From assembly GCF_029504575.1 (NCBI RefSeq), contig NZ_JAQFII010000001.1, positions 558,001 to 622,000 of the forward strand: a stretch of DNA of 64,000 bases. Reading direction: 5' to 3'. Of the stretch, positions 54,809-63,876 are shown one piece after another (the first letter of the stretch is position 1; each line of letters begins with the position of its first letter). The stretch comes from Streptomyces sp. SPB162 (GTDB taxonomy: Bacteria; Actinomycetota; Actinomycetes; Streptomycetales; Streptomycetaceae). The notes under the pieces were generated by a model. It ran no database searches, was not told the DNA's origin, and saw only the letters and a program-made list of their open reading frames with translations. The position numbers and the translations under genes were made by a program.

Positions 54809-55696
54809 ATGGGCGCAGCAGCCACGGAACAGGCTCGATCGCACACCGCGATCGCCCCGGGGACCGAACCGGTGACGGTGGCCGCGATCGAGCTGCCCTG
54901 GGTGGAGGACGCGGGCAAGGTCGCCCCGACCGACGCGCGAGCGTTGTCGAAGATATTCTTCGAGCGGCTGCAGACCCTCGACGAGGGCACGCACGAGCAC
55001 CAGTACGCGCGGAACACCCTGATCGAGCTGAACATGGCGCTGGTGAAGTTCGCCGCCCGGCGCTTCCGCAACCGCTCCGAGCCGTTCGAGGACATCGTCC
55101 AGGTCGGCACCATCGGGTTGATCAAGGCCATCGACCGTTTCGACCTGTCGCGCGAGGTGGAGTTCCCCACCTTCGCCGTGCCGTACATCGTGGGCGAGAT
55201 CAAGCGCTTCTTCCGTGACACCAGCTGGGCCGTCCACGTTCCGCGGCGGCTGCAGGAGCTGCGCCTGTCGCTGGCCAAGGCCATCGACGATCTCTCCGCC
55301 CAGCTGGACCGCTCCCCCACCACCGCCGAGCTGGCCGCCCATCTGGACCTGACGACCGAGGAGGTCGTCGACGGCCTGGTGGCCAGTAACGGCTACACCG
55401 CCGGCTCGCTGGACATGCCCGCCACCGAGGACGACGAGCGGGGCGGCGGCGGTCTCGCCGACCGGATCGGCGACCTCGACCCCGCCATGGCGGGTGTCGA
55501 GAACCTGCAGACGCTCAAGCCCCTGATGGCGCAGCTCAACGCACGCGACCGGAGCATCCTGCAGATGCGCTTCGGCGAAGAGCTGACGCAGGCCCAGATC
55601 GGCGAGGTCCTCGGCGTATCGCAGATGCACGTCTCGCGGCTGCTCAGTTCCGTGCTGGCCCGGCTGCGCCGGGGGATGCTCGCCGGCACCTGCTGA
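54809..55696 (+). CDS. SigB/SigF/SigG-family RNA polymerase sigma factor
   Basis: 295 residues. Region 2 includes IELNMALVKFAARRFRNRSEPFEDIVQVGTIGLIKAIDRFD and FPTFAVPYIVGEIKRFFRD; region 3 RSPTTAELAAHLDLTTEEVVDGL; region 4 ends QIGEVLGVSQMHVSRLLSSVLARLRRG. Streptomyces have many SigB-like paralogues acting in stress and development. AGGGAG lies before ATG 54809. An anti-sigma-type HATPase gene is 1 kb downstream, with an L,D-transpeptidase gene between. Confidence 0.94.
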   Translation: MGAAATEQARSHTAIAPGTEPVTVAAIELPWVEDAGKVAPTDARALSKIFFERLQTLDEGTHEHQYARNTLIELNMALVKFAARRFRNRSEPFEDIVQVGTIGLIKAIDRFDLSREVEFPTFAVPYIVGEIKRFFRDTSWAVHVPRRLQELRLSLAKAIDDLSAQLDRSPTTAELAAHLDLTTEEVVDGLVASNGYTAGSLDMPATEDDERGGGGLADRIGDLDPAMAGVENLQTLKPLMAQLNARDRSILQMRFGEELTQAQIGEVLGVSQMHVSRLLSSVLARLRRGMLAGTC

Positions 55697-55752
55697 GCCG
55701 GGCGCCCCTCGCCGCCACGGGCGGCCGCATTCGCGGCGCCGTCCGGCGCATG

Positions 55753-55889
55753 CCGGAAGGGTTCACCGGTTCGCGACGCACGGCACTTCGCTGCGTTGTC
55801 GGAGTCGTCCGGGTACGCCCGGTACGAGGACGATCCTCCGCCGTGCGACGCACCGCGCCGGACGCCGCGAACCCGGCAAACCTTTCCGG
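55753..55889. repeat. Dispersed palindromic repeat, copy D
   Basis: Outer arms CCGGAAGGGTTCACCGGTTC (55753 onwards) and GAACCCGGCAAACCTTTCCGG (ending 55889) pair almost fully; core 55793-55842 matches the other copies. Placed between the sigma-factor and transpeptidase genes. Its right arm is near-identical to that of copy B. Confidence 0.82.
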
Positions 55890-55910
55890 CCAGAGCCCTA
55901 GAGTGGCCGG

Positions 55911-56672
55911 ATGGGACCCACACGCCTTGGCAGGACCCGTCTCGGACGACGCGTCATATCCCGCGCGCTCCGAGCGCGACGGACCACCGCGGCCGTCGCG
56001 ATCGCGGTGTCGGCCGTCGCCGGCACGCTGGCCGGTTCCGCGCCGGCCCACGCCGGCGCCGCGCCCCCGCCCCGTTTCCCGGTGCCCGTGTCGGTCGGCC
56101 AGGCCCGGCAGGTGATCAGTGTTCAGGCCCACGGTACGTACGCGACCGTCATCGCCTGGCAGAAGACCGGCAGCATCTGGATCAGGCGGTACGTGACGAC
56201 CGCCGCGCGGGTGGGCTCGCACGGCGTCACCAACGGCGCCACCCGCAAGCAGGGTACGTACACGACGCCCACCGGCACCTACACCCTCACCCAGGGCTTC
56301 GGCGTCGCCGCCGATCCCGGTACCCGGATGCCGTACCACCGCGTCACGACCGCGGACTGGTGGGTGGAGGATCCGTCCTCCCGCTACTACAACCGCATGC
56401 GCCGGGCCGCCCAGGGCGGCTTCCCGCTGACGGAGGCGGGCGTCCACGGCAGCGAGCACCTGGCCGACTACCCGGTGCAGTACCGCAACGCGCTCGTCGT
56501 CGACTTCAACATGAGCCCGGCGGTCCCCGGCCGGGGGGCCGGGATCTTCCTGCACGCGCTCGGCCCCAAGGCAGGGCCCACCGCGGGCTGCGTCGCGATC
56601 CCGCAGAACGTCCTCACCGACGTGCTGCGGTGGATCGACCCGGCGCAGCACCCGGTGATCGGGATCGGCTGA
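55911..56672 (+). CDS. Secreted L,D-transpeptidase family protein
   Basis: 253 residues. A signal peptide with twin-arginine-like start precedes AGSAPAHAGA. The YkuD-type active site is HALGPKAGPTAGCVAIP (His215, Cys227), with HG in TEAGVHGSEHL. Expected to make 3-3 cross-links or modify peptidoglycan. TAGAGT at 55899-55904 lies 6 bp before ATG 55911, fitting a leaderless start; the arm of repeat copy D forms the upstream promoter region. Confidence 0.87.
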   Translation: MGPTRLGRTRLGRRVISRALRARRTTAAVAIAVSAVAGTLAGSAPAHAGAAPPPRFPVPVSVGQARQVISVQAHGTYATVIAWQKTGSIWIRRYVTTAARVGSHGVTNGATRKQGTYTTPTGTYTLTQGFGVAADPGTRMPYHRVTTADWWVEDPSSRYYNRMRRAAQGGFPLTEAGVHGSEHLADYPVQYRNALVVDFNMSPAVPGRGAGIFLHALGPKAGPTAGCVAIPQNVLTDVLRWIDPAQHPVIGIG

Positions 56673-56738
56673 TCGGTGGCCACGGCCGACCGACAGCTTG
56701 CTACCGGCAGGTATAGGTCGGCCTGCCCGGGGTAAGAC

Positions 56739-57251
56739 ATGCCTCAGTGCCAGGGCCCGGGGGGCCATCGCGGGGGGCGGGAGCGACATGATCGGGATCA
56801 AGCGCCGTACGCCGGCAATGCCGCCGCCGGTTCAGGCTGCCGCCCATCACCGGGGGCGGCACACTACGACGGCGCGATCGGCAGTATCGGAGCCGCCCGC
56901 CAACTGACGGCGGACTTCCTGCACCAGCTCGCGGCCGAGTGGTACGCCCCGGTCAGCGCGGAGCGGATGCAGGACGTCCTGCTGGTGGTGAGCGAGCTGG
57001 CCACCAACGCGGAGCGGCACTCCGGCGGCCCCTATCTGGTGGAGCTGGAGGGTGACGCGGAGTCCGTCCGCGTCACCGTGTGGGACAGCGGCAGCACCCT
57101 GCCGCGCGTCTTCGCCCCCGACCCGCTGCGGATCGGCGGTCACGGCATGGAGATAGTGCTGCGGCTGTGCGACGGACTGACGATGGAGCTCGTCCCGGTG
57201 GGCAAGCGTGTCCGCGCCCACTTCGACCTCACCCGGCCCACGGTCGCGTAG
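56739..57251 (+). CDS. Anti-sigma-type HATPase with uncertain start
   Basis: GHKL ATPase domain in 170 residues: VVSELATNAERHSGG, DSGSTLPRVF, GGHGMEIVLRLCDGL. The N-terminal ~45 residues (MPQCQGPGGHRGGRERHD...) are not family-like. A better start, ATG 56788 with GGGAG upstream, opens a different frame (MIGIKRRTPAMPPP) that ends at 56907; one indel near 56850 would join it to the ATPase frame. So it may be frameshifted or may start at 56739. Likely part of sigma-factor regulation. Confidence 0.72.
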   Translation: MPQCQGPGGHRGGRERHDRDQAPYAGNAAAGSGCRPSPGAAHYDGAIGSIGAARQLTADFLHQLAAEWYAPVSAERMQDVLLVVSELATNAERHSGGPYLVELEGDAESVRVTVWDSGSTLPRVFAPDPLRIGGHGMEIVLRLCDGLTMELVPVGKRVRAHFDLTRPTVA

Positions 57252-57303
57252 GTCCCGTGCCGGATCCCGTCTTCCGCTGACCAGCCCGTCTCCTGCCGAC
57301 TCC

Positions 57304-59103
57304 TCATGGGCCCCCGTGGGCTGGGTCCGGAGCCTGCCAGGCAGCGGTGCAGAGGGAGTTCTCCGCTGCTTCCGCGTACAGGGCGGCGCCCAGCCAGGCG
57401 CGGGCGAAGTGGGTCGTATCGGCCGGCAGCAGTCGCCCGAAGGGGTCCCTGGCGCGTTGGGTGGCCGCCTGCTGCAGCGCGGCCAGGAGGTCGGCGGCGG
57501 TGGGGAAGGCGGACCGGCGCAGGCGCTGGGCGTCGGATGCCATCGATCCGGGGACGGCGAGGAAGCGGCGCCCGGCCGCGACGGCCTGTTCGAGACGCCG
57601 GTGCAGAAGGTGGAGCGGGGCCTGGTCCAGCGGTGCGCCGTTGTCGGGGCCGGGGCCGGTCGGTGGTGCGGCAGCGGATGGGGTGGGGAGATCGGCGCGC
57701 TGGAGGCGGTCCAGACCCATGTCGATGCGGCGTTCCGGCTCGGTGGGGTGCGCGACCGCCAGCAGGTGCAGCCGGGGCTGCGGCGCGGGGACGAGTCGGC
57801 CGACGATCCGCAGCCGCGCGCCGGGGAGTCCGGCCAGCATCCGGAGGTTGTCCCGGTGCGCCAGCGCGGGGTGGTCGTGGGCCGCGGTGAGGCGGAGCAC
57901 CAGCTCGTCGCAGACCGCCAGCAGGCAGTCCCCGCCGGTCTCGCGGGCGGCGCCGAGGATCGTGACGTCGAGGAAGAGCAGATCGGCGCCCGCGTGTGAG
58001 GTCGCCGCGCCGGGGGCGCGGGAGCGGAGGGCGCGCGCGACCTGTTCCGCGGCCGGGACGGCCCACAGAGCCCCGAGGGGTTCCTCCGTCCAGGCGGCTC
58101 CCGCCGCGCGCACCGCCTTGACCGCGGCGCCCGCGCCGAGCCGGCCCGTCGGCGAGACGGTGGCCCCGGACAGGGCGAGTCCGGCGTGGGACAGCTCCCG
58201 GTGGGTGAGAGCGGTGTCACCGAGCCGCACGGTGCGGTCGGCCGCGGCGGCGGCCCGGCCCGGGCCGCCCGGCGCGATGTCCGAGACGGTGTAGAGCCGG
58301 CCGTCGGCGGCCGCGGTCCAGGTCGTGGCGCCCGCATAGCCGCCCGCGGTGATCAGCGGTTCGGTGAACAGTCCGTACAGACGCAGCGACCCGTCCGGCA
58401 CGTAGGCCTGGCGGGCGGTGCCGCGCAGGGCGGCGAGTTCGGACCCGACGGCGTCGGGCAACCGGTGGGCGGTGGCCAGCAGTTCGCGTACCGCCGTGGC
58501 CAGGTCCCCCAGCCGGTGTGCCGAGTCGGCGGAGCGCGCGGCGCGCAGCCCGTTGACGACCGAGACGGCCGCCGCGGCCGGGCGGGGCAGCCCGCCGAGC
58601 TTCGCCGCGTGGGCCGCCCGCAGCAGCTCGGCCTGCAGGACGGCCCCGGCGCCCTCGATCCCCGCGTCGAGCACGGCGGCTCCGGCGGCCCACAGGGCTT
58701 CTGCGGCGGCCCGCTGCTCGGGGGGCGGGACGTCCTCGGCACTCGCGATGGCCTCGACACCCGGCACGGCCTCGTCGTCGGCGGTGCCCTGGAGAGCAGG
58801 TGCCGGTTCGTCGTCCGCCACGGGCGCGGCGGACGCGACGGCCGCGCGGTGCAGACAGCCCGGCGCGAGCAGACAGCCGCAGCGGATCGCGGCCGCCGAG
58901 GTCACCACGCCGCCCGGGGCGTGGAGTTCCAGAGCGATCTCGTCGTCGACCGCGATCCGTACGGTGTCGCCGTCGCGGATGGCGGCCCTGGCGGCGATCT
59001 TGGTCGCGGCGGCGTCCAGGCGTTTGCGCAGCCGGGGCGAGAGGGCGCCGACGATCTCGGCGGTCACGGCGGGCGCGACTGCGGGCAGGTGGTCCTGGCT
59101 CAT
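57304..59103 (-). CDS. SWIM zinc-finger protein
   Basis: 599 residues. A SWIM finger CxCx5CxH (Cys75, Cys77, Cys83, His85; RCGCLLAPGCLH) follows an N-terminal helical segment. The remainder is Ala-rich with several beta-rich blocks (RLYGLFTEPLITAGGYAG; LLFLDVTILGAARETGG; LAVAHPTEPERRIDMGL). It is the last gene of the operon: start ATG 59103 overlaps the stop of the vWA gene as ATGA. SWIM fingers bind DNA or proteins; function here unknown. Confidence 0.85.
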   Translation of the reverse strand: MSQDHLPAVAPAVTAEIVGALSPRLRKRLDAAATKIAARAAIRDGDTVRIAVDDEIALELHAPGGVVTSAAAIRCGCLLAPGCLHRAAVASAAPVADDEPAPALQGTADDEAVPGVEAIASAEDVPPPEQRAAAEALWAAGAAVLDAGIEGAGAVLQAELLRAAHAAKLGGLPRPAAAAVSVVNGLRAARSADSAHRLGDLATAVRELLATAHRLPDAVGSELAALRGTARQAYVPDGSLRLYGLFTEPLITAGGYAGATTWTAAADGRLYTVSDIAPGGPGRAAAAADRTVRLGDTALTHRELSHAGLALSGATVSPTGRLGAGAAVKAVRAAGAAWTEEPLGALWAVPAAEQVARALRSRAPGAATSHAGADLLFLDVTILGAARETGGDCLLAVCDELVLRLTAAHDHPALAHRDNLRMLAGLPGARLRIVGRLVPAPQPRLHLLAVAHPTEPERRIDMGLDRLQRADLPTPSAAAPPTGPGPDNGAPLDQAPLHLLHRRLEQAVAAGRRFLAVPGSMASDAQRLRRSAFPTAADLLAALQQAATQRARDPFGRLLPADTTHFARAWLGAALYAEAAENSLCTAAWQAPDPAHGGP

Positions 59104-62100
59104 GCGATCTTCTCCCCTACCCAGCGGGCGAGTTCGAGCGGGCTGAGGGCGGCGACCGGCATACCGGCGGCGACGAGCTGACCGGCGACGCCGGTCGAGT
59201 ACCGGGGACGTCCGGCGTCGTCCAGGCTCGCGCAACCGAGGACGTGGCAGCCGGCCCCGACGAGGGCACGGACCTCGGAGAGCAGTCCGCCCAGCGGGTA
59301 GCCCTCCTCGAAGTCGCTGATCACGACGACGAGGGTGCGCGACGGCACGGTCACCAGAGTGCGCGCTTGACGCAGTCCTGCGGCGATGTGGGTGCCGCCG
59401 CCGACGCGGACCTCGAGGAGCAGCGAGAGGGGGTCGTGCACCTGGTCGGTGAGGTCGATGACCTCGGTGGAGAAGGCCAGGAAGTGCGTGGACAGGGTGG
59501 GTACTCCGGCCAGCACCGCGGCGGTGAGGGCCGACCAGATGGTGGAGGACTCCATCGAGCCCGACACGTCGGTGACCAGGACGAGCCGCCAGTCGGCGGC
59601 GCGGCGCGCGCGGGAGCGGAAGACGGGCCGCTCGGGGATCACCTGGACGCTGCCGTCGGCTGCCCGGCGCGCGGTCGCGAGGTTGGCGTGCAGGGTGCGC
59701 GCCAGGTCCAGCCGTCCCCCGGGGCGCCGGCTGGGGCGGGGCAGTGTCATACCGGTCATGGCGGGCCGCAGCCGGGTGGCCAGCTGTCGGGTGAGCTCCT
59801 CGACGAGCCGGCGCACCAGCGGGCGCAGCGCGCCGAGCCGGGCCTCGGGCAGGCCGCCCGCGTGCTGCAGGACCATCTTGAGCAGATCCACGGAGGGCCG
59901 GACGCTGCCGGGATCGAGTTCGGTCAGTACGTCGCGGCGCCCCGAGGCGGCCGCCGCGGCGAGCACCTCCTCGCGGATGCCGGGGCCGAACAGCGCGGCC
60001 AGTTCCTCGGACCATTCCCGGACCCCCGGGTACGGGGCCTGACGGCCGCCACGGTTCCCGCCCGCGCTCCCGGTGAGATCACCGCGTGAGCCCTCGCCGC
60101 GTCCGCTGCCGTACAACTCGTCCAGGGCCGTCGCCAAAGGCGCCGCCGACGGCGGGAGTCGGTCGGTACGGCGGCCCAGTACCAGCCGCCACCGGTCGGC
60201 GGGGGCCAGGACGCGATCCCCGGCGGCCGGTAGCGACAGCGGGACGGTCGAATCCGCTGGGGCGGCGGGTTCAGTCTCGCCGTCGCTTCCGACCGCGGTG
60301 AGGAGCGCGGGCAGCAGGCCCAGCCGGGCCAGCTGCTCGCGGGCGGACAGATCGGCCCGGGTCCACCGGGCCAGCGCGGCCGGGTCGACGCCGTCCGTGT
60401 CGGTGATGTGTCCGGCGTCGTCGCCGAGTCGAGCCTCCACCGTCGTCAGCAACCGGTCGCGGGCGGCCGGACTGAGGGTGTCGAAGCCCCCGCGCAGCGC
60501 GGGCAGGCGGTCCAGAAAGGCGCTGTCGCCCAGCTCCGTGATCCGTTCCAGCAGCGGATCCAGGACGGGTGCCATGGTCTCCAGGAGCGGCCCCGCCGCG
60601 GTGAGCAGGCCGGTCAGGCGGGCGGTCAGGGCCGCCCGGGAGCCGGCGTCGGCGGCCGCGTCCACCCAGGACGCGGTGCGGGTGCCGAAGGCATGCGCGT
60701 TCTCCTGCCCGAGCAGGACCCGCACGGCGCCCGCCGCGGCGGACATCAGCGGTGAGCCGTCGGCGGCCAGTCGGGCGAGGGAGTCGGTCAGCCGGATGCC
60801 GCCGAACGCGTCCGCGCGGTGCGCGAGTTCGAGCAGCGCACGGGCGTCCGCCGGGTCCTCGGAACCGGTCAGCCCGTCGACCTGGCGGACGGCGGCGGCG
60901 GTCAGCAGTTCGTTGACCGCCGTGGCCCGCTCGCCGCGGGCCTCCTCCCCGCGGAGTCCGGCGACATGGCCGGCCCTGATGCGGTCCAGCAGCGCGAGGG
61001 CGGCGAGCAGTTGGGGCAGGGTGCCGGTGGCGGGCACGCCCTGGCCCAGCTCCTCGAGCCGCTCGTCCGCCAGCGCGGGCAGGCCGCACGAGGCCGCCTC
61101 GGCCAGACCGTCGATGGTCTGGGCGGCCGTGGGGCCGCCCGCGTCGTGCTCGCCGCGGCGGCGTTCGCGCAGCAGCCCTTCCGCGGCCTGGCCGGGCGTG
61201 ACGCCTCGGATACCGGCGGCGGCCAGCATGGCGGCGGTGGCCGGGGTCCAGCGCACCTCCCAGCGGGTGGTGACGGCGTCGCCGCCGCCCGCGCCCGTCA
61301 CGGCCGTCGCCGCGGCGTAGGGGATGCCGCACACCGTCAGCCGGCGCAGCAGCAGCTCACGGCGGCGGTCGAGGTCCGAACGCAACGGGTCCAGCCGCAG
61401 GTCGCGCGCGGCGGCCGTGCCCGCGTCGCCGGGGCCCGGCAGACCCAGGCGGGCGACCTCCTCCTCCACGGCCGGCGCCAGACCGCTGCGCGGCGCTTCC
61501 GGCGCGGGCCGGCCGGAGCGGGTACCCACCAGGACCCGCTCCAGGGCCCGGGCGACGGCGCGCCCCCGCCCGAGGGGCTCGCCCTGGGTGAGCACCGTCT
61601 GCACGGACTCGATGAGCTCCCCGCGGCCGGGCGCGGGCAGACCGCGCAACCGGGCGAGATCGCCCGCCAGCCGCACGATCTCGCGGGCGTCCGCGGGGCC
61701 CGACGGGTGGTCCTGCGCGCGCAGTTCGGCGCAGATCCGCACGGCGGTCCCGAGCAGTGCCTCGTCGATCGCGGCCGGACTGCCCGCCGCCCGCAGGACC
61801 AGGTGCTGCCATTCGGGGTCGCGGATGCCGGCCGGGTAGCCGGACCGCTCGTCCAGCAGCGGGTAGGTGTACGGAATGAGGGACACCGTCCACACCGGAG
61901 CGGTGGCGTCGACGGCGACGGACGGGGCCGGTCCGGCGTCCGGGCTCAGCAGTGCCGGGGTGTGGAAGGCGCCCACGACGACCGCCGCCCGGCGGCCGGA
62001 GCTTCGGACCTCGTCGAGCCGCGCGCGCATCCACCGCTCCCGGGCGAGGTCCGACGCCGCCACGCCCCCACAGCGCTCGGCGTCGTGCCGCAGCGCCCAG

Positions 62101-62687
62101 CCGGTGAGCAGGGCGGCGCGGCGCAGCGCCTCGGGGGTGGAGCCGGGGGCCGCGGTCTCCACGAGGCGGTCCCAGAGATCCTCTCCGGGACGCCCGGTGA
62201 GCCGGGCGTTCAGCGCGTCGCGCAGACCGGGCCCTTCGCCGCCGAAGCCGCCCCGGCCGGACGGCGGGCGGCCTTCGTGCCAGGCCGGGTCGGACAGCGG
62301 CAGGTCGCACGCGATGACCGGGACGCCGTGCTCGGCGGCCCAGCGCAGGGCCGCGAGTTCGGGAGAGAAGTCGGCGAACGGATAGAAGGCGGGCCCACGC
62401 CCGTCCCCGCCGGCGGCGGGGACGGCGGCCAGTGCGACCGGGGCGCGGGTGTCGGCGTGGGCGAGCCAGGGCAGCCACTCCTGCATCTCGGCGGGCAGCT
62501 CGACGAGCAGCACCTCCGGCGCGGCGGCGGCCAGCAGTTCCGGCATGACGGCGGCGAGCGACGGCGCGTGGTGACGGACGCCGATGAGGTACGGGACGGC
62601 GGGGCCGGTGAGGGCCTCCACCGCCTCGTCCGGCGTCATCGGCGGCGCGGACGGTGTCACGGCGTCGGCCGTGGACGGAACGGTCAT
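59100..62687 (-). CDS. DUF5682-like domain fused to a von Willebrand factor A domain
   Basis: 1195 residues. N-terminal about 30-260: two GxxH motifs, GVRH (36-39) and GAFH (239-242), plus an acidic VEL (Glu63) — the pattern of the EreA/ChaN/TIKI/TraB hydrolase superfamily, which I equate with DUF5682. The middle is helical and Ala/Leu-rich. C-terminal vWA about 1030-1195 with an intact MIDAS: DVSGSMESS (Asp1040), GGGTH (Thr1099) and SDFEEG (Asp1125). vWA proteins often work with MoxR ATPases; the MoxR gene ends 4 bp upstream. Usually these two domains are separate genes in related clusters, as far as I recall. Confidence 0.83.
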   Translation of the reverse strand: MTVPSTADAVTPSAPPMTPDEAVEALTGPAVPYLIGVRHHAPSLAAVMPELLAAAAPEVLLVELPAEMQEWLPWLAHADTRAPVALAAVPAAGGDGRGPAFYPFADFSPELAALRWAAEHGVPVIACDLPLSDPAWHEGRPPSGRGGFGGEGPGLRDALNARLTGRPGEDLWDRLVETAAPGSTPEALRRAALLTGWALRHDAERCGGVAASDLARERWMRARLDEVRSSGRRAAVVVGAFHTPALLSPDAGPAPSVAVDATAPVWTVSLIPYTYPLLDERSGYPAGIRDPEWQHLVLRAAGSPAAIDEALLGTAVRICAELRAQDHPSGPADAREIVRLAGDLARLRGLPAPGRGELIESVQTVLTQGEPLGRGRAVARALERVLVGTRSGRPAPEAPRSGLAPAVEEEVARLGLPGPGDAGTAAARDLRLDPLRSDLDRRRELLLRRLTVCGIPYAAATAVTGAGGGDAVTTRWEVRWTPATAAMLAAAGIRGVTPGQAAEGLLRERRRGEHDAGGPTAAQTIDGLAEAASCGLPALADERLEELGQGVPATGTLPQLLAALALLDRIRAGHVAGLRGEEARGERATAVNELLTAAAVRQVDGLTGSEDPADARALLELAHRADAFGGIRLTDSLARLAADGSPLMSAAAGAVRVLLGQENAHAFGTRTASWVDAAADAGSRAALTARLTGLLTAAGPLLETMAPVLDPLLERITELGDSAFLDRLPALRGGFDTLSPAARDRLLTTVEARLGDDAGHITDTDGVDPAALARWTRADLSAREQLARLGLLPALLTAVGSDGETEPAAPADSTVPLSLPAAGDRVLAPADRWRLVLGRRTDRLPPSAAPLATALDELYGSGRGEGSRGDLTGSAGGNRGGRQAPYPGVREWSEELAALFGPGIREEVLAAAAASGRRDVLTELDPGSVRPSVDLLKMVLQHAGGLPEARLGALRPLVRRLVEELTRQLATRLRPAMTGMTLPRPSRRPGGRLDLARTLHANLATARRAADGSVQVIPERPVFRSRARRAADWRLVLVTDVSGSMESSTIWSALTAAVLAGVPTLSTHFLAFSTEVIDLTDQVHDPLSLLLEVRVGGGTHIAAGLRQARTLVTVPSRTLVVVISDFEEGYPLGGLLSEVRALVGAGCHVLGCASLDDAGRPRYSTGVAGQLVAAGMPVAALSPLELARWVGEKIA

Positions 62688-62691
62688 GGCG

Positions 62692-63876
62692 TCAGCTCTC
62701 CAGGACCGAGCGCAGGTCCCACAGGGTGCGCCAGGTCGCGGATCCCTGCTCGGCCCGGCGGCGCACCGCGCCGTCCCAGTACCCCAGCAACCGGGCGGCG
62801 TCCGCCGGGTCGTCCTTGCGGACGACGCCGAGCAGATGGCCCGGGAGCAGGGACAGCACGTCCCGGTCGCCGGGGAAGTACGCGGCGGCCAGGGCCAGCG
62901 AGCCGGCCACCGACACGGCCTCCGCGGTGCTCATCACCGTGGAGGGCCGTTCGACCTCCCAGCCCTCGGCCGACCGCCCGTCCCGCAGATCGCGGAAGGC
63001 CGTCACGAGGGCTTCGAGGATCGCGTCGTCCACCTGGAAGGGTGCTCCCGCCCGTGTGACGGCCGCGTGGGCCTGGCGGCGCACCAGGGCCGTCTCGGCG
63101 TCCAGGTCGCCGATGGGGCCGACCGTCTCGAAGTTGAAGCGACGCTTGAGGGCTGCGGACATCTCGGAGACGCCCTTGTCGCGGAGGTTGGCGGTCGCGA
63201 TGAGCGTGAAGCCGGGCGCGGCGTGCGCGAGGGCGTCCTCCCCGCCGGCCAGCTCCGGGACGGCGATGCGCCGTTCGGACAGCAGCGAGACCAGGGCGTC
63301 CTGGACCTCCGGCAGGCAGCGGGTGATCTCCTCGACGCGGGCCACCGCGCCGCGGGTCATGGCGGTGAGGACCGGGGACGGCACCAGGGCCTGGCGGGTG
63401 GGGCCCTGGGCCAGCAGCAGCGCGTAGTTCCAGCCGTACTTGAGCTGGTCCTCGGTGGTGCCCGCGGTGCCCTGTACCACCAGGCCGCTGGTGCCGCACA
63501 CGGCGGCCGACAGCAGCTCGGAGAGCATCGACTTGGCGGTGCCCGGCTCGCCGACGAGCAGCAGTCCGCGCTCCCCGGCCAGAGTGACCACGCAGCGTTC
63601 CACCAGAGCGCGGTCGCCGACGAACTTCTGCTCGACCACCAGCCGGCGCGGAACCCCCTCGGGTGCCGTGGCGCCGTCCGGCAGTTGCAGGGTCTCCCCG
63701 CTGCCCATCACGAAGGTGACGACGGCGCGCGGGGTCAGCCGCCAGGAGGGCGGGCGGGGGCCGCCGTCATAGGCGGCGAGGAAGGCCAGCTCGGTGGCGT
63801 GGCGGTCCTCGGGCGGCGTGACCTGGCGGTCCGGCGCCGCGGGGGAGGCGGTCTCGGTGCGGATGTCGGTGGTCAT
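62692..63876 (-). CDS. MoxR-family AAA+ ATPase
   Basis: 394 residues. Walker A GEPGTAKS (109-116), Walker B in GAVARVEEITRCLPEVQDAL, sensor 1 in LIATANLRDKG, arginine finger in ALKRRFNF. MoxR ATPases are chaperone-like remodellers that act with vWA proteins. It overlaps the upstream truncated gene by 4 bp (ATGA) and is 4 bp from the vWA gene, so the operon is tightly coupled. Confidence 0.93.
   Translation of the reverse strand: MTTDIRTETASPAAPDRQVTPPEDRHATELAFLAAYDGGPRPPSWRLTPRAVVTFVMGSGETLQLPDGATAPEGVPRRLVVEQKFVGDRALVERCVVTLAGERGLLLVGEPGTAKSMLSELLSAAVCGTSGLVVQGTAGTTEDQLKYGWNYALLLAQGPTRQALVPSPVLTAMTRGAVARVEEITRCLPEVQDALVSLLSERRIAVPELAGGEDALAHAAPGFTLIATANLRDKGVSEMSAALKRRFNFETVGPIGDLDAETALVRRQAHAAVTRAGAPFQVDDAILEALVTAFRDLRDGRSAEGWEVERPSTVMSTAEAVSVAGSLALAAAYFPGDRDVLSLLPGHLLGVVRKDDPADAARLLGYWDGAVRRRAEQGSATWRTLWDLRSVLES

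Noticed and set aside
60819..63059. 746-codon plus-strand frame over the DUF5682-vWA gene
   Set aside because: Shadow; low-complexity Gly/Arg/Val-rich translation without motifs.
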